Below, piece by piece: positions 19,058 to 28,034 of a stretch of DNA of 64,000 bases (the stretch's first letter is position 1; every line of letters starts with the position of its first letter). The stretch is from Occallatibacter gabretensis (lineage in GTDB: Bacteria; Acidobacteriota; Terriglobia; Terriglobales; Acidobacteriaceae): positions 248,001-312,000 of the forward strand of contig NZ_LAIJ01000002.1 of the NCBI RefSeq assembly GCF_001449115.1. The letters are read 5' to 3'. The notes beneath the pieces were generated by a model that had not been told where the DNA came from, searched no databases, and saw only the letters and a program-made list of their open reading frames with translations. Both the position numbers and the translations under genes were made by a program.

Positions 19058-21541
19058 TTACTGCTGGCTTCCGCCACCCTGACCAGGGCCGCGTCCACCA
19101 CCACTACCGCTGCCACCACCGGGACGGCGACGGCGACGACGACGGTTATTGTTTCCGGCTGGGCCGCCCGGACCGCCAGGACCGCGTCCTGTGCCCGCGC
19201 TCGGCGCTGCGGGAGCCTGAGTACCATCAGCACGGTTGAAGTTTGGCTCGTTTTCCTCGTCGATCTCTTCTCCGTCCTCGTCGTCCTCAAAGTCGTCGCC
19301 GCCCTCAATCAGAATCGTGCTCTGGTTGGAGCGCGGCTGGCGCTCGTCGAACTCGTTGCGCGGGCGTGCTGGAGCCTCCGGAGCAGAGGAGCTTTCCTCT
19401 ACTTCTTCCGTCTCCGGAGCTGGTCCCTGCGTGGCAGCCAGCTTGGCCTTCTGCTCCTTGATGAGTGCCTTGCGGCTGAGCTTGATGCGGTTGCCTTCGA
19501 TGGCCAGAACCTTCACCATCACCTGGTCGCCTTCACGCAGCTCATCCTTCACATCCTTCACGCGGTGCTCTGCGATCTCAGAGATGTGCAGCAGGCCATC
19601 TGTGCCGGGAAAGAGCTCGACGAATGCGCCAAACTCCGCCAGCCGGACAACCTTGCCCAGGTAGATCTTGCCCAACTCGGGCACTGCCGTGATGTCGTTA
19701 ATCATCGCCAGTGCGCGCTTCAGACCGTCTGCATCGCTCGATGCAACGGAGACGCGGCCGGTGTCATCCACGTCGATCTTGGCGCCGGTCTGCTCCACGA
19801 GGCCGCGAATCGTCGCACCACCCTTACCAATGAGGTCGCGAATCTTGTCCACAGGAATCTGAACGGTCTCGATGCGAGGCGCGTACTTCGAGCGCTCCAC
19901 GCGCGGCCCGTTGAGCTCGGCATCCATCTTGTCCAGCAGGAAGATGCGGCCCTGGCGAGCCTGCTCCATAGCTTCCTGGAGAATCTGTCGCGTCAGGCCA
20001 CCAATCTTGATGTCCATCTGAAGAGCGGTAATGCCCTTCCGCGTGCCGGCCACCTTGAAGTCCATGTCGCCGTAGTGGTCTTCTGCACCAGCGATGTCGG
20101 TGAGGATGGCGTAGTTGTCGCCCTCCTTCACCAGGCCCATTGCCACACCGGCCACCGAGCCCTTGAGCGCAATGCCCGCATCGTACAGAGCAAGGCTCGC
20201 GCCGCAGACCGAAGCCATCGACGAAGAACCATTCGACTCCAGAATGTCAGAGACAACGCGGTAGGAGTAAGGAGACTCGCCCGGATCCGGCAGAACCGCA
20301 GTGATTGCGCGCTCAGCCAATGCTCCGTGGCCCACTTCACGGCGACCAGTGCCGGTCATACGTCCTGTTTCACCAACGCTGAACGGCGGGAAGTTGTAGT
20401 GAAGCATGAAGTTTTTCTTCTGCTCGCCTTCATAGCTCTCCAGGCGCTGACCATCATCGGCAGTGCCGAGTGTAGCCGTCACCAGGGCCTGCGTTTCGCC
20501 ACGGGTAAACAATGCCGATCCGTGCGTACGCGGCAGAACGCTGGTCTCAATGCTGATCGCTCGAATCTCGTCAAACGCGCGGCGATCCGGGCGGATGCGA
20601 TCCTTCGTTACCTGCTCGCGGAAGCTGCGCTCGCGAAGAGCTTCATAGTAAGTGCTTAGCTTCTTCTTCGCGGTCGGATCATCTGCCGGCAGTTCCTTGG
20701 CCAGCTCGTCCTTGATCTGCTTTACCAGTGCATAGCTCTCGGTCTTGGCGTGCTTCTTGGTGTCTAGCGCGTCTGACAGACGCTCGCCGACCTTGGCCTT
20801 TAGCTCGCCATAGTAGGCTTCATCAAACTCCGGAGCTACAACAGTACGCTTGGGCTTGCCGGCCTTCGCTACCAGCTCGTCAATCGCGGCGACAATCTTC
20901 TTGATTTCGCCATGACCGAACTCAATCGCGGCCAGAATGACCTCTTCGGTCTCTTCTTTGGCGCCAGACTCGATCATCACGATGCCGTCTTTGTGGCCGA
21001 CGACCATGATGTTCAGCGTGGACAAAGCGCGCTCTGCGTAAGTCGGGTTGATGATGAACTCGCCATTGACGCGGCCGATGCGAACAGCTCCTACAGTGGC
21101 GCTGAACGGAATGTCAGAGAGAGCTAGCGCGCAAGTTGCGGCATTAATGCCGATCACGTCGGGATCATTTTCCTTGTCCGCGGAGAAAACCAGGGCAATC
21201 ACCTGCGTCTCGTTGCGGAACCCTTCAGGGAATAACGGACGGATGGGGCGGTCGATCTGGCGGCAGGTCAGAATTTCCTTCTCGCTGGGACGGCCTTCAC
21301 GCTTGATAAAGCCACCGGGGATGCGTCCGCCGGCGTACGTGTATTCGCGGTAATCCACCGTGAGCGGGAAGAAATCAATACCCTCGCGAGGGTCCGGCGA
21401 TGCTACGGCAGTAGACAGGACAACGGTTTCGCCTGCCGTAACCAGGGCAGCGCCCGAGGCCTGCTTGGCCATGCGTCCGGTCTCAAAGACCAGCCGCTTG
21501 CCGCCGGCAAGTTCGACGGCTACTTCATGCTTAGTCGACAT
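19058..21541 (-). CDS. pnp: polynucleotide phosphorylase
   Basis: 3'-5' phosphorolytic exoribonuclease of the RNA degradosome. 827 residues, about 120 more than usual. Order: RNase PH domain 1 (from AGGKRLVFETGRMAKQASGA), helical linker, RNase PH domain 2 (SVLPRTHGSALFTRGETQAL; DFKVAGTRKGITALQMDIK), KH domain (KIRDLIGKGGATIRGLVEQTGAKIDV), S1 domain (GKVVRLAEFGAFVELFPGTDGLLHIS). The added C-terminal tail is acidic (DDFEDDEDGEEIDEENE) and then Arg/Gly-rich with a seven-Arg run, probably a disordered RNA- or partner-binding tail. GAGG lies five bases before the ATG. Follows rpsO, the classical order. Confidence 0.98.
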   Translation of the reverse strand: MSTKHEVAVELAGGKRLVFETGRMAKQASGAALVTAGETVVLSTAVASPDPREGIDFFPLTVDYREYTYAGGRIPGGFIKREGRPSEKEILTCRQIDRPIRPLFPEGFRNETQVIALVFSADKENDPDVIGINAATCALALSDIPFSATVGAVRIGRVNGEFIINPTYAERALSTLNIMVVGHKDGIVMIESGAKEETEEVILAAIEFGHGEIKKIVAAIDELVAKAGKPKRTVVAPEFDEAYYGELKAKVGERLSDALDTKKHAKTESYALVKQIKDELAKELPADDPTAKKKLSTYYEALRERSFREQVTKDRIRPDRRAFDEIRAISIETSVLPRTHGSALFTRGETQALVTATLGTADDGQRLESYEGEQKKNFMLHYNFPPFSVGETGRMTGTGRREVGHGALAERAITAVLPDPGESPYSYRVVSDILESNGSSSMASVCGASLALYDAGIALKGSVAGVAMGLVKEGDNYAILTDIAGAEDHYGDMDFKVAGTRKGITALQMDIKIGGLTRQILQEAMEQARQGRIFLLDKMDAELNGPRVERSKYAPRIETVQIPVDKIRDLIGKGGATIRGLVEQTGAKIDVDDTGRVSVASSDADGLKRALAMINDITAVPELGKIYLGKVVRLAEFGAFVELFPGTDGLLHISEIAEHRVKDVKDELREGDQVMVKVLAIEGNRIKLSRKALIKEQKAKLAATQGPAPETEEVEESSSAPEAPARPRNEFDERQPRSNQSTILIEGGDDFEDDEDGEEIDEENEPNFNRADGTQAPAAPSAGTGRGPGGPGGPAGNNNRRRRRRRPGGGSGSGGGRGPGQGGGSQQ

Positions 21542-21719
21542 AGAGTCCTCTTTTCGGTTCCAATCGGAACCCTGTTTGTTTTCATTTGTGCTTGGGAAAT
21601 GTGTGTAGGAAGGGCGCCCAAAATCCAGTCCGGAGATGGATGGAAGGAATTACGGATGGGGCGGTATGCGCGAAACGCTTTCAGCGTCTCTGTCGCTTCA
21701 AAATTCGCGCGAGATGCAC

Positions 21720-21754
21720 CACGGCCCGGGTCTCTAAGGGAAACCAGGGCCGTG
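21720..21754. terminator. hairpin in the rpsO-pnp gap
   Basis: CACGGCCC (21720-21727) pairs with GGGCCGTG (21747-21754) around a 19-base loop. No T-run, so it may be an RNA processing or attenuation hairpin. In other bacteria the rpsO-pnp spacer is cut by RNase III for pnp autoregulation; whether that holds here is inference. Confidence 0.5.
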
Positions 21755-21803
21755 ACCAATCCGCGGTCTGGGCGCTTCCAGGTCAATAGGGGCTTTCTGA
21801 GAG

Positions 21804-22070
21804 TTACTTGCGGATTCCGAGCTTGCCGATAACGTCGCGGTAGCGATCCGTATCATGCGTCTTCAGGTAATCCAGCAGGCGGCGGCGCTTGCTGACCAAC
21901 TGGAGGAGGCCACGACGTGATGCGTGGTCCTTCTTGTGGGTCTTAAAGTGCTCAGTCAGCTCACCAATCCGCGTACTCAGAATCGCGATCTGGACTTCGG
22001 GCGAACCCGTGTCTGTCGCGTGAGTGCGGAAGCGTTCAATCAGGTCGGTTTTCTTTGCAGTCGCCAGCAC
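21804..22070 (-). CDS. rpsO: 30S ribosomal protein S15
   Basis: 88 residues, normal length. Binds 16S rRNA in the central domain early in 30S assembly. The pattern [25 protein letters not shown], then [32 protein letters not shown] is diagnostic. Start is GTG 22068-22070 with GAGGAG about 11 bases upstream. Upstream of pnp, separated by 262 bp holding a hairpin. Confidence 0.98.
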   Translation of the reverse strand: MLATAKKTDLIERFRTHATDTGSPEVQIAILSTRIGELTEHFKTHKKDHASRRGLLQLVSKRRRLLDYLKTHDTDRYRDVIGKLGIRK

Positions 22071-22205
22071 GGCGTGTGTTACTCCTCTTGTCTACTTGTG
22101 TCCACTCTCAAAGTGTCTACTGTGAGAGTACCATGAATGGCCCCTGCGGGAAACCCCTGAGAGTGCCGGAAGAGGCACTCAATCCAGAGCACAAGTCCTG
22201 CCGGA

Positions 22206-22667
22206 TCAACGTGCTCCCCCAAGGAAGAGACGATTATCGAATCGCTTGCGGATCACCGAGACAATCCGTATCTTTTCAGCATCCGGATGTAGCGGATTCA
22301 ACAGCAGGTTCCATGTCCGTGGCACGATGGCTGATGGGACACGCGCTAAAGGTGTTTTCAACGATGCAAGCCACGCATCGCCGATCCGCTGCGTCGTATT
22401 TGGCTGTTTCCGCCAGTTCGTATCGGCCAGGGGTAGCAATTCCTGAATGGACAGCGCGTCTGGCGCGTCGATTTCGATTAAAGTGTATGTTCGCGGTAAC
22501 CCATCGTCTCGGTCTGTAAAGTGCACAAGAGTTTCAAGCATCGCACCGGCCGGCGTTTCCGCCATATAAACAATGCGTTTGCCCAGGCTGGTCCATCGGG
22601 AAGAAAATTTCAATCCTCCCCATCCGCCCAGATCTATATGATTGCTAATCCGCCAGAAGATCGCCAT
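22206..22667 (-). CDS. RES-domain toxin
   Basis: 153 residues. RES family pattern: FWRISNHIDLGGWGGLKFSSRWTSLGKRIVYMAETPAGAMLETLVHF, with the Arg in SSRW, Tyr in VYMAE and Glu in LETLVH. RES toxins of this size deplete NAD+ when not held by their antitoxin. Starts seven bases after the antitoxin stop. It ends within about 135 bp of rpsO's start side, so the pair has entered next to ribosomal genes. Confidence 0.88.
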   Translation of the reverse strand: MAIFWRISNHIDLGGWGGLKFSSRWTSLGKRIVYMAETPAGAMLETLVHFTDRDDGLPRTYTLIEIDAPDALSIQELLPLADTNWRKQPNTTQRIGDAWLASLKTPLARVPSAIVPRTWNLLLNPLHPDAEKIRIVSVIRKRFDNRLFLGGAR

Positions 22668-22673
22668 CGCGCG

Positions 22674-23084
22674 TTATGCGAAGACGCCTTCATCAATCTG
22701 GTAGAGAAACTCTTCTACTACGCGCTGCCCACTCTCCGAGCGCAGCATGGAAAGAGCAGTACGGCCCTCAAAGCGCTTCTTAGGGCCTGTCAGCCACTCC
22801 CTGCCATCGTCGCGGTCTCCGTACACTCGCACTGCCAGCTCATATATCCGGGCTACCCGCGCAAGACGGTCGGACTCATCGAGGCTTAGAGGTTCCTTGC
22901 GCTCGCGGCGGTGCTTGAGCGTGCGCGGCGGAATCACCACCTCCAACAACTCCTTCATGGAAATATCGGAGTAGGCCGAGAACTTCTCAAGCGCGGAGAG
23001 AGGGATTCCCTTCTCGACTGCCTTCCAGTCGTAGGCGAAATTCTCAGAGGCGTGAGCGGTAGAAGCTGTGGTGGCGGAACTCAT
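22674..23084 (-). CDS. Xre/MbcA/ParS-type antitoxin of the RES pair
   Basis: 136 residues from ATG 23084. N-terminal helical Xre-like part (WKAVEKGIPLSALEKFSAYSDISMKELLEVVIPPRTLKHRRERKEPLSLDESDRLARVARIYELAVRVYG) and C-terminal DUF2384/MbcA part (EWLTGPKKRFEGRTALSMLRSESGQRVVEEFLYQIDEGVFA) that plugs the toxin. Such antitoxins autorepress; no operator was pinned down. Order antitoxin then toxin is the usual one. Confidence 0.88.
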   Translation of the reverse strand: MSSATTASTAHASENFAYDWKAVEKGIPLSALEKFSAYSDISMKELLEVVIPPRTLKHRRERKEPLSLDESDRLARVARIYELAVRVYGDRDDGREWLTGPKKRFEGRTALSMLRSESGQRVVEEFLYQIDEGVFA

Positions 23085-23102
23085 AAAGACATTATGCCAC
23101 AA

Positions 23103-23373
23103 TTCTCGCGGCAGAATGTCTCCATATCATTCAGACAATTTCTGCCGAAAGTTCAGATTCGGCCGAATGGATTTTTTTTGATGTGACGGGCCTGAATCCG
23201 CACCACTTCCCTGTCCGATTCAGCGCGTGCATCAGCCATTCGATTTGTCATCGCAATGTAAGGTTTTGGCACCTCACAGGCCGGAGTCCAGGCTGGTGCT
23301 TTAACGTCAACACAGCAGCAGGCACAAACAGGACCGAAATCTATTTCACAACCGAAGGAAAGAGAGCCAGCCG
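23103..23373. other. divergent intergenic region, no gene seen
   Basis: Separates the divergent antitoxin and dienelactone-hydrolase genes and should hold both promoters. It contains a T-run (TTTTTTTT at about 23171) and near-repeats of TTCGG (GATTCGGCC, TCCGATTCAG), but no clear palindrome or gene. Confidence 0.4.
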
Positions 23374-24246
23374 ATGTGCGATGAGTTTATTCATCAAGGA
23401 TTGACGCATGACCCCACAGTCTCCCGGCGGACCTTTATGGTCAACTCCGCAGCAACCGTCGTACTCTCCTCCGCTGTAGCGGGAGCGCAATCGCAAACCA
23501 AGGTGGTTGAAAAAGACGTGAACGTGCCAATGGCCGCGGGCGTCTCGGATTCGGCGCTTTTTTATCCGGAGGGCAAAGGGCCGTGGCCGGCTGTACTTAT
23601 CTGGACTGACATCCTGGGTCTGCGGCCGGTCTTCCGCGAGATGGGACGCCGCCTGGCAGCACAGGGTTACGTCGTTCTGGTGCCCAATCCCTTCTACCGT
23701 AGTGCGAAGGCTCCCGTCGTGGACGGCGCATTCGATTTCTCCAAGCCTGAAGACCGCGCCAAGATCATGCCGTTTGCCGCGCTGATGACAGCGGATGCCC
23801 AGATCAGCGACGCAAAAGACTACACTACGTTCCTTGACCAGCAGCCGCAGACCAACAAAAGCAAGAAGATGGGAGTGCAGGGTTACTGCATGGGCGGCCC
23901 GCTTGTCTTCCGCACGGCTGGAACCGTTCCCGGTCGCATCGGCGCGGCAGCTACTTTTCATGGCGGCGGCCTGGTGTCGGACAAGCCCGACAGTCCTCAT
24001 CTTATGATTCCCAAGATGAAGGCCGAAGTGCTCTGCTGTGTGGCCGATAACGATGACAAGCGCGACCCCACCGCCAAAGACACCCTGAAAAAGGCTTTTG
24101 CCGACGCGCAGCTGAAAGCCACAGTGGAAGTATTTGAAGGCTGCAATCACGGCTGGACCGTGCGCGGTAGCCAGCCCTACAACGAGGCCGGCGCGGAGCG
24201 CGCCTGGACCGAGCTAACCGCGCTCTATCAGCGCAACCTGGCATAG
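23374..24246 (+). CDS. dienelactone-hydrolase-family protein with Tat-like signal
   Basis: 290 residues. SRRTFMVNSAATVVLSSAVAGAQ is a Tat-type signal. Alpha/beta hydrolase with the Cys nucleophile in QGYCMGG (the dienelactone hydrolase form G-x-C-x-G), the Asp in VADNDDKRDP and the His in EGCNHGW. Members open lactones or cleave small esters; the periplasmic location and lone position leave the substrate open. Confidence 0.9.
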   Translation: MCDEFIHQGLTHDPTVSRRTFMVNSAATVVLSSAVAGAQSQTKVVEKDVNVPMAAGVSDSALFYPEGKGPWPAVLIWTDILGLRPVFREMGRRLAAQGYVVLVPNPFYRSAKAPVVDGAFDFSKPEDRAKIMPFAALMTADAQISDAKDYTTFLDQQPQTNKSKKMGVQGYCMGGPLVFRTAGTVPGRIGAAATFHGGGLVSDKPDSPHLMIPKMKAEVLCCVADNDDKRDPTAKDTLKKAFADAQLKATVEVFEGCNHGWTVRGSQPYNEAGAERAWTELTALYQRNLA

Positions 24247-24250
24247 AAGG

Positions 24251-24293
24251 CAGTGAGCGATGGGGATTTGGTGCAAGCGCCCATCGCTCACTG
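24251..24293. terminator. hairpin between converging genes
   Basis: CAGTGAGCGATGGG pairs perfectly with CCCATCGCTCACTG over 14 bp with a 15-base loop. The right arm overlaps the last codons of the VWFA gene. No T-run, so efficiency as an intrinsic terminator is uncertain. Confidence 0.6.
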
Positions 24294-25355
24294 TGCCCCA
24301 CCAGCCGGCGCCTCTTCTCCTACCCAGTAATTCGCCCGCGCAACAATACGTGCCCCGTAGTCACTAGCCAGCCGCACTTTCAGCGTATGCAGCCCCGGGG
24401 TCGGGTTCGAAGGGCTGAACGTCAGCAGATAGCGATTCCGCGTATGCTTCGCCGCATCCAGAACCCGCTGCTCAAACTTCTTATCGCCTGTAAACGTGGT
24501 GTACTCACCACCGCTCATGTTGGCAATCTCTTTCGTCACATTCTTCCGCACGGCCTGCGCCAGCATCACCAGTGCGGAAACCATATTCATCGTCCGCTCT
24601 TCGCCGCTGTCCTTCACATCATGTAGAAACTCGGCCCGCGCCGGAGAGAATGAAACCGTCAGCACCAGTACATCACTCTGTCCAATCTTCCGAATCAGCG
24701 CCTCGGTCTTCGTATGCTTGCTCCCGTGGTCGCGCGCCTCGCTGATCAGCAGCAGAACGCGGCGAAACTCCCGCGGCTGCGTGCCCAGCAAGTCAACGGC
24801 GTAGCTGATCGTGTCCATGATCGCGTCGCCGCCATCGCCCGGCTCCATGTGCTTGATGCCTTCGTTTAATTCTTCACCCGAATGCGAAAAGTCCTTGATC
24901 AGATGCGGTTCGGAATCGAAGCCGATGAGTGCCGCCTGGCTCTTATCGTCGGTCATGAAAGTGTCCAGCAGCGGAGCGAGCTTCATGAACTTGTCGAACT
25001 CAAGCACGCTCATCCCGCCCTGCTCGACGGCAACAACGAGTGCCACAGGAGCCGTGTCCATCTCCTCCTGTACATGCACCTTCTGCGAAACTCCGTTATC
25101 TTCAACAACGAAATCCTGCGCCTTCAGCCCATACACCACGCCACCGTCGTGCTTCTCCACCAGCGTCGGCACCAGCACTTCCTTCGTTGTCACGCGCAGC
25201 ACCTGATCGCTCTGTTCAGCCCCAGGCATTGGCTGCGGCGGTTCAGCCGGAGGAATCGGCTGCTGCGGAGCAGGCTTCTGCTGTGCCGCTCCATGCATTG
25301 CGGCAAAAAATGTCGCGCATAGAATCATGCCGCGAAGAAGATAACCAGGTTTCAT
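24288..25355 (-). CDS. VWFA-domain secreted protein, degenerate metal site
   Basis: 355 residues from ATG 25355. Signal peptide MKPGYLLRGMILCATFFAAMHGAAQ, Pro/Gln-rich linker, family core VLRVTTKEVLVPTLVEKHDGGVVYGLKAQDFVVEDNGVSQKV. The strand that normally carries DxSxS reads VALVVAVEQGGMSVLEF, so the metal-binding aspartate is missing; RVLLLISEARDHGS takes the later position. C-terminus NRYLLTFSPSNPTPGLHTLKVRL is family-like. Follows the xylanase gene at 43 bp. Paralogue of the protein at 3873-4874. Confidence 0.85.
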   Translation of the reverse strand: MKPGYLLRGMILCATFFAAMHGAAQQKPAPQQPIPPAEPPQPMPGAEQSDQVLRVTTKEVLVPTLVEKHDGGVVYGLKAQDFVVEDNGVSQKVHVQEEMDTAPVALVVAVEQGGMSVLEFDKFMKLAPLLDTFMTDDKSQAALIGFDSEPHLIKDFSHSGEELNEGIKHMEPGDGGDAIMDTISYAVDLLGTQPREFRRVLLLISEARDHGSKHTKTEALIRKIGQSDVLVLTVSFSPARAEFLHDVKDSGEERTMNMVSALVMLAQAVRKNVTKEIANMSGGEYTTFTGDKKFEQRVLDAAKHTRNRYLLTFSPSNPTPGLHTLKVRLASDYGARIVARANYWVGEEAPAGGAQ

Positions 25356-25398
25356 CAAAAGGCGAAAGACCTCTGCACTCAGGATAGACGCTCGCTTC

Positions 25399-26682
25399 TT
25401 AGGACGCGCCTTGCGGCTTTGCGGGAGCAATGGGGCTGCCCGGCACCGTGAACGGCTTATACAGATCCTGCGGCTTTGCTGTCGGGGCCGTCGGTGGAGT
25501 TATCGGCTGAGCTGCAAGCGGTTTCGCCGTGTCGATCGCATTTCGGAACGCATAGAATGCCGGAGTCGGACGCAGATCGTCATCAAACGGCAGCGGACGC
25601 TGACGCGCACCGTCTGGACGCACCGACCACGACTCCCTGCTCTGGTTGATCCACGAATGCGCGCTTGTAATTCCCCAGGTCAGTGCCGCCAGCACATTGG
25701 GCTCCGCCAGAACCAGGCTCAGGTAATTCTTGTAAACCTCGGCCACGGCGGCATCCTGCAGCTCGGGCCCTCCGGGCAGTTTGTGTGTATTCACATCAAG
25801 CTCGGTCACATACGCTTCCAGGCCCATCGCACGCGCCTCACGGATAAACGCAACCAACCCTGCACCGGGCTGCGGTCCATTCGCCTGCAGATGGCTCTGG
25901 ATTCCCACGGCATGAATCGGCACACCGCGCGCTTTGAATCTCCTCAAAAGCATCAAGACATAGGCGCGCTTCGCAGTGTCTTCCGGCGTGTCCAGCTCGA
26001 TTCCGTACTCGTTGTAAGTCAGCTTCGCCTCGGGGTCTGCCTCCGCTGCGGTCGTGTATGCAATTTCCAGATATTCCGGTCCGAGCAGCTCAAGCCATGG
26101 CGATTTCCTGAGCCCATCGCCACGCCCATCCTTCGGATTCACAGCCTCATTCACCACATCCCAGCTATGAATCTGTCCGCGATACCGCCCCGCCACGGTC
26201 TGGATGTGGTTCACCAGAAGTTGCTTCGCGTTGTCCTTTGTCGCCGTCGTCTGAAACCACGCCGGAATGCTTTCATGCCAGCAGAGGTTATGCCCGCGAA
26301 CCCTCTGCCCCGCGAGCGACGCAAACTTCACCAGCTTGTCCGCCTGCGTAAAGTCGAAGGTCGTTGCCGTTGGCCGTAGCGCACGCCATTTCATTGAGTT
26401 TTCCGCTACCAGGATGTTCGCCTGCTCAGCCACCAGCCGCGTGTATGCGTCGGAAGTCGTTCCCGCGGCAAAGCCATCCACATCGAGGAGTTCGGGAACC
26501 ACCGCCGTCCCACACAGCAGTCCGTGCGCCGACGCATGCACACGCAGCGAATCCGCCCCAACCGCATTCATCGCGATCTGGCCTGCATGCAGCCATTTCG
26601 GAAGCCCGGCAGCAGCGGCCATACCGAGAGCTGCCTTACTCACTTGTCTCCGCGTCAACAGCTTCGCGCCCACAAGACTCAT
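25399..26682 (-). CDS. GH10 endo-1,4-beta-xylanase, Tat-exported
   Basis: 427 residues. LLTRRQVSKAALGMAAAAGLPKWLHA is a Tat signal. GH10 landmarks in order: AENSMKWRALRPTATTFDFTQADKLV, GHNLCWHESIPAWF, acid/base Glu in WDVVNEAVNPKDGRG, and nucleophile Glu in AYVTELDVNTHKLPGG. Closing LTWGITSAHSWIN carries the conserved Trp. Cleaves xylan backbones outside the cytoplasm. The C-terminal 60 residues are Pro/Ala/Lys-rich. GAGG precedes the start. Part of a three-gene run with the small protein upstream and the VWFA protein downstream. Confidence 0.96.
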   Translation of the reverse strand: MSLVGAKLLTRRQVSKAALGMAAAAGLPKWLHAGQIAMNAVGADSLRVHASAHGLLCGTAVVPELLDVDGFAAGTTSDAYTRLVAEQANILVAENSMKWRALRPTATTFDFTQADKLVKFASLAGQRVRGHNLCWHESIPAWFQTTATKDNAKQLLVNHIQTVAGRYRGQIHSWDVVNEAVNPKDGRGDGLRKSPWLELLGPEYLEIAYTTAAEADPEAKLTYNEYGIELDTPEDTAKRAYVLMLLRRFKARGVPIHAVGIQSHLQANGPQPGAGLVAFIREARAMGLEAYVTELDVNTHKLPGGPELQDAAVAEVYKNYLSLVLAEPNVLAALTWGITSAHSWINQSRESWSVRPDGARQRPLPFDDDLRPTPAFYAFRNAIDTAKPLAAQPITPPTAPTAKPQDLYKPFTVPGSPIAPAKPQGAS

Positions 26683-26725
26683 CTTCAGGTCCTCATCTCA
26701 GAATTGGCTTTCGACGTTCGCAGCC

Positions 26726-26950
26726 TCAGTGCTTCTTCTGCGCTTCCCGCTGCACACTTCCCGTCCAGAAAAGAAACCTGAGCAGTTCCCATCGCTCCGC
26801 CCACAGAAATGCCATCATTTTGCCGGCAGTAATCTCTTCCGCCCATGTGCCGGAATACGTCTCCATGCGCCAGCGCAGATAGGAGCTGCGCCACGGCGTC
26901 AACCGCGCGCCGCGCGTCGCGTTCCACACAAAGCGAAGAGGTTCAAACAT
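26726..26950 (-). CDS. small basic, Trp/Arg-rich protein upstream of the xylanase
   Basis: 74 residues: starts MFEPLRFVWNATRGARLTPW and continues RSSYLRWRMETYSG, with seven Trp overall and many Arg. No signal peptide. AAGGA lies six bases before the ATG, and the gene ends 43 bp before the xylanase start, so co-transcription is likely. An alternative overlapping frame (26685-26927) lacks these qualities. I recognise no named family; the composition suggests a compact basic helical protein. Confidence 0.6.
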   Translation of the reverse strand: MFEPLRFVWNATRGARLTPWRSSYLRWRMETYSGTWAEEITAGKMMAFLWAERWELLRFLFWTGSVQREAQKKH

Positions 26951-27063
26951 TCAGGTTCCTTCGCTCAAAAGTATACGCGGACCGCACACCACTCCAAAAA
27001 CAGCGCGGGCGGCCGGGCCTCAAGCCCGCCGCCCACGATTTCTATATCTGACCTGCTTCTTTT

Positions 27064-27972
27064 TCAATATTGCAACTTATCGAAGAGGCTCCCGGAACCA
27101 AGCTGCGCGATCGTGTCTTCCAATGCGGTCGCCTGCGTCTCGGATGTCGACAGCTGCGTCGATACCTGGCCTACATCCGCCTGCATCAGGTTGGTCTGCG
27201 CGGAAGTCAGCTGCAGCGCCTCGCTCGTTGCCGCCGAAGAAGAAGCCGAAACCTGATTGATCGAGTTATCAATCGTGACCCGCTGTTCCGAGACCCAGTT
27301 CAGCGCCGAGTTCAGTGTATTCGTGTCTGCCGTTGCCTGCGCCTCATTCACAGTCGTGCCGGAGTAGTCTGCAATCAGCGCATTCAACGCGCCCATCACG
27401 CTGACCGAGCTGTTACCGCCGCCGCTGAAGATCTGCGAGCCGGGCACATTCAGCTGAATCTTCTGGTTATTCGGTGTCGTCAGGTAGTTCGCCGTTTGCC
27501 CGCCTTGTGCCGCGGTAATCGTGTAATTTCCTGACGCATCAAATGGCTCTGTCGTAGTCGCCGTGCCGGCAAAGATGTATTGCCCCTGGTAAGAGGTGTT
27601 CGACAGTTGTATCACCTCGCCCAGAATGCCCTGTATCTGGCTTCCAACCGCATTCACCTGGCTCGTATTCATCGTGCCGCTATTCGCGCTCGTCGCCAGG
27701 GAGATCGCCTGCGTCAACTGTGTGATTACTGAGCCCAGCGCTGAGTCTGCCACTTGCAGTTGCCCTGTAATCTGGCTTGTCGTGCTCGAATAAGAGTCGT
27801 CCTGCTGAATCTGATTCAGCAGGAGCACATTCTCTCCCGCTGCCACCGGATCCGTACTCAACGACGTAACGCGCGCACCGCTCGACAACTCGGATGAGTA
27901 CTGCTGCTCATTGCCTTGCGCCTGATCCAGTGCGCTCACAAGGTTATTGATATAGCTCGGATCTACTCGCAT
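27064..27972 (-). CDS. flgL: flagellar hook-filament junction protein 3
   Basis: 302 residues. Flagellin-like ends: N-terminal MRVDPSYINNLVSALDQAQGNEQQYSSELSSGARVTSLSTDPVAAGENVLLL, C-terminal ISQVSASSSAATSEALQLTSAQTNLMQADVGQVSTQLSTSETQATALEDTIAQL-like coiled helix. Ser/Thr/Asn/Gln-rich middle, no cysteine. Forms the second junction ring between hook and filament. Last gene of the flagellar block, directly after flgK. Confidence 0.93.
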   Translation of the reverse strand: MRVDPSYINNLVSALDQAQGNEQQYSSELSSGARVTSLSTDPVAAGENVLLLNQIQQDDSYSSTTSQITGQLQVADSALGSVITQLTQAISLATSANSGTMNTSQVNAVGSQIQGILGEVIQLSNTSYQGQYIFAGTATTTEPFDASGNYTITAAQGGQTANYLTTPNNQKIQLNVPGSQIFSGGGNSSVSVMGALNALIADYSGTTVNEAQATADTNTLNSALNWVSEQRVTIDNSINQVSASSSAATSEALQLTSAQTNLMQADVGQVSTQLSTSETQATALEDTIAQLGSGSLFDKLQY

Positions 27973-28034
27973 CTCTTTTCGCTCTCCTCTTCTGGTTGTC
28001 TTTTGCGTTTCTCGCTTTCGCAGTCCGGGCTCTT

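Noticed and set aside
26685..26927. 80-codon frame overlapping the small Trp/Arg-rich gene
   Set aside because: Poorer ribosome site and composition; the frame at 26726-26950 has AAGGA at correct spacing.
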